DNA from: FEB-25 sp963822175
GTDB lineage: Bacteria; Chloroflexota; Anaerolineae; Anaerolineales; UBA4823
Assembly (NCBI GenBank): GCA_963822175.1
Contig: CAWGGJ010000009.1
Span: 120,868-184,867 of the forward strand
DNA length: 64,000 nt
Reading direction: 5' to 3'
In this document: positions 59,567-64,000 of the stretch, one piece after another
Numbering within the stretch: the first letter of the stretch is position 1
How the letters are laid out: each line of letters starts with the position of its first letter
Notes under the pieces: model-generated
Told to the model about the DNA's origin: nothing
Databases searched by the model: none
Seen by the model: only the letters and a program-made list of their open reading frames with translations
Made by a program: the position numbers and the translations under genes

Positions 59567-61140
59567 ATGTCTCAATCTCTCTACCGAAAATGGCGTCCGG
59601 TCCATTGGGATCAAGTCATTGGGCAGGAACACGTGGTGCAAACCCTGAAGAATGCCGTGACAGCCAACCGGGTGGTGCATGCCTACCTGTTTTCTGGCCC
59701 GCGCGGTACCGGTAAAACCACCACGGCGCGCATCCTGGCCAAAGCTGTCAACTGTGTAGAGAAAGACCTGGCAAAAAGGCCATGCAACCAGTGTGACTAT
59801 TGCCAGGCTGTTAACCAGGGGCGTTTTCTTGACCTGATTGAAATCGATGCTGCATCGAATACCAGCGTGGATGACGTGCGCGACCTGCGTGATAAGATCA
59901 ATTTCTCTCCCAACCAGGGGCGTTACAAGGTTTACATCATCGATGAAGTGCATATGTTATCCACAGCCGCCTTCAATGCCTTGCTCAAGACCCTGGAGGA
60001 ACCACCGGAACATGCCATTTTTGTCCTGGCGACCACTGAAGTGCACAAGATCCCTGCCACGGTACTTTCACGCTGCCAGAGGCATGAATTTCGACGGATA
60101 CCGGTCAAGGAGATCATTGCCAATTTAAAGGCCATGGCGGGTGAGGAAAAAATCCAGGTAGACCCTGAAGCCCTCAGTCTGGTAGCCCGCCAGGCGACAG
60201 GTTCGATGCGCGATGCCATCTCCTTGCTTGACCAGCTTGCCTCTGCGGGGGATACCATCACCCTGCAACTGGCACAGGATGTACTGGGCACTGCAACCAG
60301 CCAGGCAGTGATCAACGTGGTCGAAGCGGTGATAAACCACCAATCTGCCCAGGGTTTGGATGCCATCCACCGCAGCCTGGATTCGGGCTCAGACCCGCGC
60401 CAGTTTGCACGCCAAATCGTGGATTATTTACGCAGCCTGCTGTTGGTCAGCATGGGGAACGCCTCCCAGGTGGAAGCCACCGCCGAAACACATGGTCAAA
60501 TGGCGCAACACGCGCAAGCATTCCCTGTCTCTGAGCTACTCAGGATCGTCCAGGTTTTAATCAAGCTGCAACGGAGACACGCAGCAGCTGGCAGCCGGCA
60601 TTACCCCTGGAGATGGCGTTCATTGAATCCATTACTGTCGAAAACCCAGCCGCCAGCCGATATGCTGACCCAGGAAAACCCGAACCCCCCGCTGTATCCA
60701 CGAGGGTCAACCCACCGGAAGAAAAATCCAGGGCAGCCAAAACCGCACCGAGTGCGAACAGCGCGGGAGTGGCTGAAATGTCCTCCGCCGATGCTTTAGC
60801 CAACCAGCGTCTGAACAAAAACTGGGGTCAGCTGATCGCCACGTTAAAAACGCAGAATCCCAAACTTGCCGGGGTGATCAACTCTGCAAAGGTACGCGTG
60901 ATAAAAGGCAATGTTCTCACCCTGGGGTTTAATGGTGATTTTTATTTATCAACGTTCGAAAATCCTGCCAGCCTTGAGACGATCAAGGGAGCGATTAAGC
61001 AGATCATGGATATGGATATTGAGATCCAGGCTGTGTTGGAATCAGGAAAGAAAAGCACGCCTCCTTCCGATGTGGACAGCGACGGAATGGTAGCTTCCGC
61101 CTTGAGAGACCTGGGCGGTGAGATCGTGGATATACAATAA
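59567..61140 (+). CDS. dnaX: DNA polymerase III gamma/tau subunit, frameshifted
   Basis: DnaX is split in two frames. Frame one, from ATG 59567, gives the AAA+ core: Walker A GPRGTGKT (44-51), zinc cysteines C63, C73, C76 and C79, Walker B VYIIDEVHML, sensor 1 ATTEVHKIPATVLSRC. Near residue 328 the sequence turns poor. In the other frame it continues as NQAATETRSSWQPALPLEMAFIES, the expected collar domain, then a Pro-rich linker and the tau C-terminal domain to 61140. Adding one T to TTTT at 60555-60558 (VQVFNQAA) joins them, about 524 residues. dnaX is known for programmed slippage elsewhere, but the shift here is inside a core domain. A base error is more likely. ebfC follows after 15 bases. 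Confidence 0.88.
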
Positions 61141-61155
61141 AATCAGGAGTTTACT

Positions 61156-61506
61156 ATGCCAAAATATAAACCAAGTTTTCCCCAAAAAGGTGGGCAGATG
61201 GGGATGATGCAGCAGATCCAAAAACTACAGGAGCAGCTGGCACAAACCCAGGAGCAGCTGGCAGAGGAAACGGTGAATTATTCAGCCGGTGGTGGGGCGA
61301 TCAAGGTGGTTATGACCGGTGATCAACGTTGCCAATCGGTGGAGATTGACCCGGAGATATTAAAAGACGCAGACATTGAGATGTTGCAGGACCTGGTGCT
61401 GGCAGCGGTGAATGGCGCTCTGGAGGCATCGCGCGCCCTGGCTTCTGAACGGCTGGGACCCCTGGCGGGAGGCCTGCCTTTTAAATATTGGATTGAATAC
61501 CCATGA
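61156..61506 (+). CDS. ebfC: YbaB/EbfC family nucleoid-associated protein
   Basis: A 116-residue protein of the YbaB/EbfC family, a small DNA-binding dimer usually found between dnaX and recR, as here. The N-terminal extension is GQMGMMQQIQKLQEQLAQTQEQLAEETV, then AGGGAIKVVMTGDQRCQSVEIDPEIL and the helix EMLQDLVLAAVNGALEAS. CAGGAG precedes the ATG. The stop overlaps the recR start as ATGA, so translation is coupled. Confidence 0.93.
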   Translation: MPKYKPSFPQKGGQMGMMQQIQKLQEQLAQTQEQLAEETVNYSAGGGAIKVVMTGDQRCQSVEIDPEILKDADIEMLQDLVLAAVNGALEASRALASERLGPLAGGLPFKYWIEYP

Positions 61507-62108
61507 TCCTTCCTGCACCTATTCAAAACCTGATTGATGCCTTCTCCCGCCTGCCGGGGATTGGCCCCAAGACGGCCTCACGCCTCACATTCTTCCTGTT
61601 GAATGCTCCCGAGGATGTGGCTGGAGCGCTTTCTGAAGCGCTGCATGAGTTGAAGGCGAACACGGTTGACTGCCCCGTGTGTTACAACGTCACCACCGTC
61701 GGACGGACGGAGTGCGAGATTTGTGCCAGCTCTGAACGCGATCCCGGGCTGGTGTGTGTGGTTGAGGAGCCGTTGGATGTTTTAGCCATGGAGCGCACGG
61801 GCGGATTCCAGGGAAGGTATCATGTTCTTCGCGGTGTTTTATCCCCGATCGAGGGAGTCAGTCCGGAGGATTTAACCATTCGCCAGCTGATCGGGCGGAT
61901 TAAAGCCGGCAGCATTCGCGAGCTGATCCTGGCGACCAACCCGAGCATGGAGGGGGATGCCACTGCCATGTATATCCAGCAGCAGATCAAAGACCCCGAG
62001 GTGAAGGTAACCCGCCTGGCGAGGGGATTACCCATCGGTGGAGATTTGGAATATGCCGACCAGACCACATTGCTGCGCGCCCTGATGGGGCGGCAGGAGA
62101 TGGGGTGA
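61503..62108 (+). CDS. recR: Recombination protein RecR
   Basis: A 201-residue RecR for RecFOR-mediated recombinational repair. N-terminal HhH (FSRLPGIGPKTASRLTFFLL), zinc finger with C57, C60, C71 and C74 (CPVC ... CEIC), then a Toprim domain beginning LVCVVEEPLDVLAMERTG. The ending LARGLPIGGDLEYADQTTLLRAL is the conserved C-terminus. Complete and normal length. It is the third gene of the dnaX-ebfC-recR operon. A decayed copy of its last 92 bases lies at 63756-63847. Confidence 0.96.
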   Translation: MILPAPIQNLIDAFSRLPGIGPKTASRLTFFLLNAPEDVAGALSEALHELKANTVDCPVCYNVTTVGRTECEICASSERDPGLVCVVEEPLDVLAMERTGGFQGRYHVLRGVLSPIEGVSPEDLTIRQLIGRIKAGSIRELILATNPSMEGDATAMYIQQQIKDPEVKVTRLARGLPIGGDLEYADQTTLLRALMGRQEMG

Positions 62109-62263
62109 TGGTTCGCTTGACACTGTGAGACTGTCTTGCTAAAATTTATTGTATATCGCGCGCCATTCTCCAGCATGGTATTTTCATCGAGGGTTTTTTA
62201 CCAGTAAGGCACGCCGGTTCGTCTACACAATTGAATAGTCAAGTCACTAAGGAGGGCTATGCC

Positions 62264-63709
62264 ATGAAAGGAATGCACTGGTTGCGTTTAGGGTTCTGTT
62301 TAGTCGTGTTGCTTACGCTGGCGGCTTGTGAGCGCAGTGATTTCCCTGGGTGGTTGTTTCTCCACCCACCACGGGTCTCAAGCGAGGCAGGCTCCAACAA
62401 TAGTGACATGCCTGACATCTACAGTGACTCGGGCAATAATGTCGCCGTGGCCTGGAGCAGTGATCCCACCGGAAATCCGGGTGGAAGTGATACCGAAGTC
62501 TATTGGCGCCGTTACAGCTCTCTTGGCGTGCCGCAGACCCCGCCTGTCCGCCTGACCAATAACAGCTTCGGTGATTACTACCCATCGGTTGGCATGTCCG
62601 GGGGGATTACCTACCTGGTTTGGATGGGTGACGAGATTTCCAGTTCCAATATATATTGGGCAGCGGTTGACCAGGGTGGTAATTTTGTCGCTGGCCCACA
62701 ATTGATTTCCGATCCAGACTTCAATGATTATGATCCACACCTGATACAGTGTGGCAATTATTCCCACGTCTACTGGACTGGCGACTCTGAATTATATGAC
62801 AATGAAATTTACTATTCCAAAATTCGCTACAATGGCATCATTGATATCCCTTACAAGCGGGTGACCAACTCATCCACCGCAGATCGTGCCCCAGTTGGTG
62901 AGGTTGACCAGTCATGTTCGCAGCTCTTCATCGCTTACGAATTTCAATACCAGCCGTCAGATATCAATGTGCTCCTGGTTGGCATAAACACCGCTGATGG
63001 CAGTGATGTTTTCGGCAAGGCAGTTTTGGGGCATGACGTGCTGAATGAAACAGACATCGATATTGCGGTCAGCCCTTCAACCGGCGGTGACTCCCTGATC
63101 AGCGTGGTCTGGAACCTCGACGATGGTGCGGGTAGAGAAATTTATTATGGCTCTCGTTACTCTGACGGGTCTGTGTGTGAGTTGGCGGTGGCATTGACCG
63201 ATGACTCGCAGATCGACTGGTACCCGGTTGTTGATACGGTCGAGTCATCTGGGAATATCTACCCCATGGTGTTCTGGGAGCGAGTCCAACCTGGAACCGG
63301 CCTTGACCTTGACATCTATGCAGCCTCCTTCCAGGATAACTGTAACCCATCACCGCCATCCCCTTCGTTGATCTCCGAGTTGGCAGGTAGTGCGGAATCT
63401 GATGATGCCTACCCGCAGGTGCTGGTGCGCCTGACGGGCGGCGTGCCGACTTTTAATGTGATCTGGCGCACGTTGAATGATGGTGCGGTCTGGTCGCGCT
63501 TCGGCACTATTTTTGGGCCGGTTGGGCCATCCGAACTGATCTCTGATGACTCGAGCGCTGGCATTCCTTCTGCTGCAGAGCGCGTGGCTCCGGTGGTGTC
63601 TTCGGGTAACCAGATCTATGTCACCTGGGTGGGTGACAACCTGGGCACCGGCGAGACCTGGTACCAGCAGACCGCCTGGCGCATTTCTCTGCCGGTGGTA
63701 GTCAAATAA
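62264..63709 (+). CDS. Lipoprotein, possible beta-propeller, with LPxVxK tail
   Basis: A 481-residue predicted lipoprotein (lipobox TLAAC). The rest is a string of beta-propeller-like repeats, seen as units such as NVAVAWSSDP ... EVYWRRYSS, ITYLVWMGDE ... IYWAAVDQG and SHVYWTGDSE ... IYYSKIRYN, likely a sialidase- or BNR-like fold. The tail is AWRISLPVVVK, close to the YVVYLPLVFKN end of the subtilase. AAGGAGGGC before ATG 62264 decides the start over an in-frame codon 33 bases earlier. No catalytic motif is clear. Function unknown. Confidence 0.78.
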   Translation: MKGMHWLRLGFCLVVLLTLAACERSDFPGWLFLHPPRVSSEAGSNNSDMPDIYSDSGNNVAVAWSSDPTGNPGGSDTEVYWRRYSSLGVPQTPPVRLTNNSFGDYYPSVGMSGGITYLVWMGDEISSSNIYWAAVDQGGNFVAGPQLISDPDFNDYDPHLIQCGNYSHVYWTGDSELYDNEIYYSKIRYNGIIDIPYKRVTNSSTADRAPVGEVDQSCSQLFIAYEFQYQPSDINVLLVGINTADGSDVFGKAVLGHDVLNETDIDIAVSPSTGGDSLISVVWNLDDGAGREIYYGSRYSDGSVCELAVALTDDSQIDWYPVVDTVESSGNIYPMVFWERVQPGTGLDLDIYAASFQDNCNPSPPSPSLISELAGSAESDDAYPQVLVRLTGGVPTFNVIWRTLNDGAVWSRFGTIFGPVGPSELISDDSSAGIPSAAERVAPVVSSGNQIYVTWVGDNLGTGETWYQQTAWRISLPVVVK

Positions 63710-63755
63710 CGGAGGCACAGATCGGCTGCTCAACCTTACTGGTTTGAAAATTACT

Positions 63756-63847
63756 GCCTGGCGAGAGGATTGCCCCACGGGTGGATCCTGGAATATGCCG
63801 ACCAGACCACTTTACCCCGAGCGCTGATTGGATAGCAGGAGATGGGG
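63756..63847 (+). pseudogene. Remnant of the recR 3' end
   Basis: These 92 bases align without gaps to recR 62014-62105, with 71 of 92 identical (77%). In the same frame they read LARGLPHGWILEYADQTTLPR, then ALIG, a stop, and QEMG, versus LARGLPIGGDLEYADQTTLLR, ALMGRQEMG in recR. The internal stop and lack of an N-terminus show it is a dead fragment. It lies 47 bases after the propeller lipoprotein gene. It suggests that a duplication of the recR end or of a larger segment took place here. Confidence 0.85.
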
Positions 63848-63900
63848 CAGATTCTGAAGATTTTCCTGGTTGTCTGACAAGTTGGCCTTGTATTTTCCTC

Positions 63901-63928
63901 TTGACAAGAAAATCATATCGTATATAAT
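63901..63928 (+). promoter_or_regulatory. Strong sigma-70-type promoter at the window end
   Basis: TTGACA (63901-63906), 16-base spacer, TATAAT (63923-63928): both hexamers are perfect consensus. It directs transcription rightward, out of the window. The gene it drives is not seen. The 72 bases after it show no ribosome site or start codon that I trust, so it may have a leader or drive an RNA gene. Confidence 0.8.
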
Positions 63929-64000
63929 TATATTTCGCAATTGAACACGTTTGTTCTCGCTGAATAAGCAGAACGCTTACAACCGAGCAAAGACGCCCTT

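Noticed and set aside
60540..60800. Programmed frameshift in dnaX as in E. coli
   Set aside because: No slippery heptamer is seen and the shift is inside the core collar domain, not after it.
1..64000. CRISPR array, phage or insertion sequence
   Set aside because: No regularly spaced short repeats, no cas genes, no transposase or integrase were seen.

Overview
The window looks like a chromosomal piece of a bacterium of the phylum Chloroflexota, most likely class Anaerolineae. This is an inference from style, not from a marker phylogeny. It rests on the many secreted or lipid-anchored proteins with Thr/Pro-rich linkers, a pair of NBR1-type Ig lipoproteins, secreted proteins ending in an LP-x-V-x-K tail, a giant MalT-like LuxR regulator, and electron-transfer-flavoprotein and acyl-CoA dehydrogenase genes of the kind common there. 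Base composition is near 50% GC. I saw no phage, transposase, integrase or CRISPR array, and one tRNA.

Layout. 0-5 kb: a membrane protein cut by the window edge, SCP2 and PIG-L proteins, an MFS transporter, a small-molecule phosphotransferase and a small unknown, then about 850 bp without a convincing gene. 5-11 kb: a 1400-residue secreted subtilase with a recently duplicated internal domain, convergent with an S41 lipoprotein peptidase. 11-20 kb, all on the minus strand: polytopic membrane proteins, two CPBP membrane proteases (one frameshifted), a 77-residue conserved protein, a lipoprotein amidohydrolase, an STN-domain lipoprotein and a MalT/LuxR regulator. Two nearly identical promoter-operator modules here (18-bp palindrome next to TGACTG-N17-TATAGT) suggest a small regulon. 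20-23 kb: lysS and greA, each with a clear terminator. 23-31 kb: three tandem M42 aminopeptidases, a solute-binding lipoprotein, a LysM/M23 peptidoglycan hydrolase, a RecB-like nuclease with Fe-S ligands and hutI. 31-36 kb: a histidine kinase, a CheY-like receiver and a receiver-PP2C phosphatase. 36-45 kb: tRNA-Val, guaB, a 3-methyladenine glycosylase, and an etfB-etfA-acyl-CoA dehydrogenase-fabI-bactofilin run ending against ggt. 45-52 kb: selD, a band-7 protein, a PyrK/PyrD-like pair, an MBL hydrolase, a C39-like/TPR protein and miaB. 53-64 kb: two NBR1-Ig lipoproteins, queG, a CapA-like lipoprotein, zwf, the dnaX-ebfC-recR replication/repair operon, a propeller-like lipoprotein, a decayed copy of the recR 3' end, and a strong promoter that fires out of the window.

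Main points. (1) selD is longer than a normal gene call shows: its active-site codon is an in-frame UGA (46526-46528), so the protein should be a selenoprotein and the organism should decode selenocysteine. (2) The two matched promoter-operator modules beside the MalT-like regulator look like an undescribed regulon. (3) Three genes (CPBP protease, etfB, dnaX) each carry a one-base frameshift in a short homopolymer, which fits sequencing or assembly error better than three real mutations. (4) A 92-bp remnant of recR lies 1.65 kb downstream of the intact gene.
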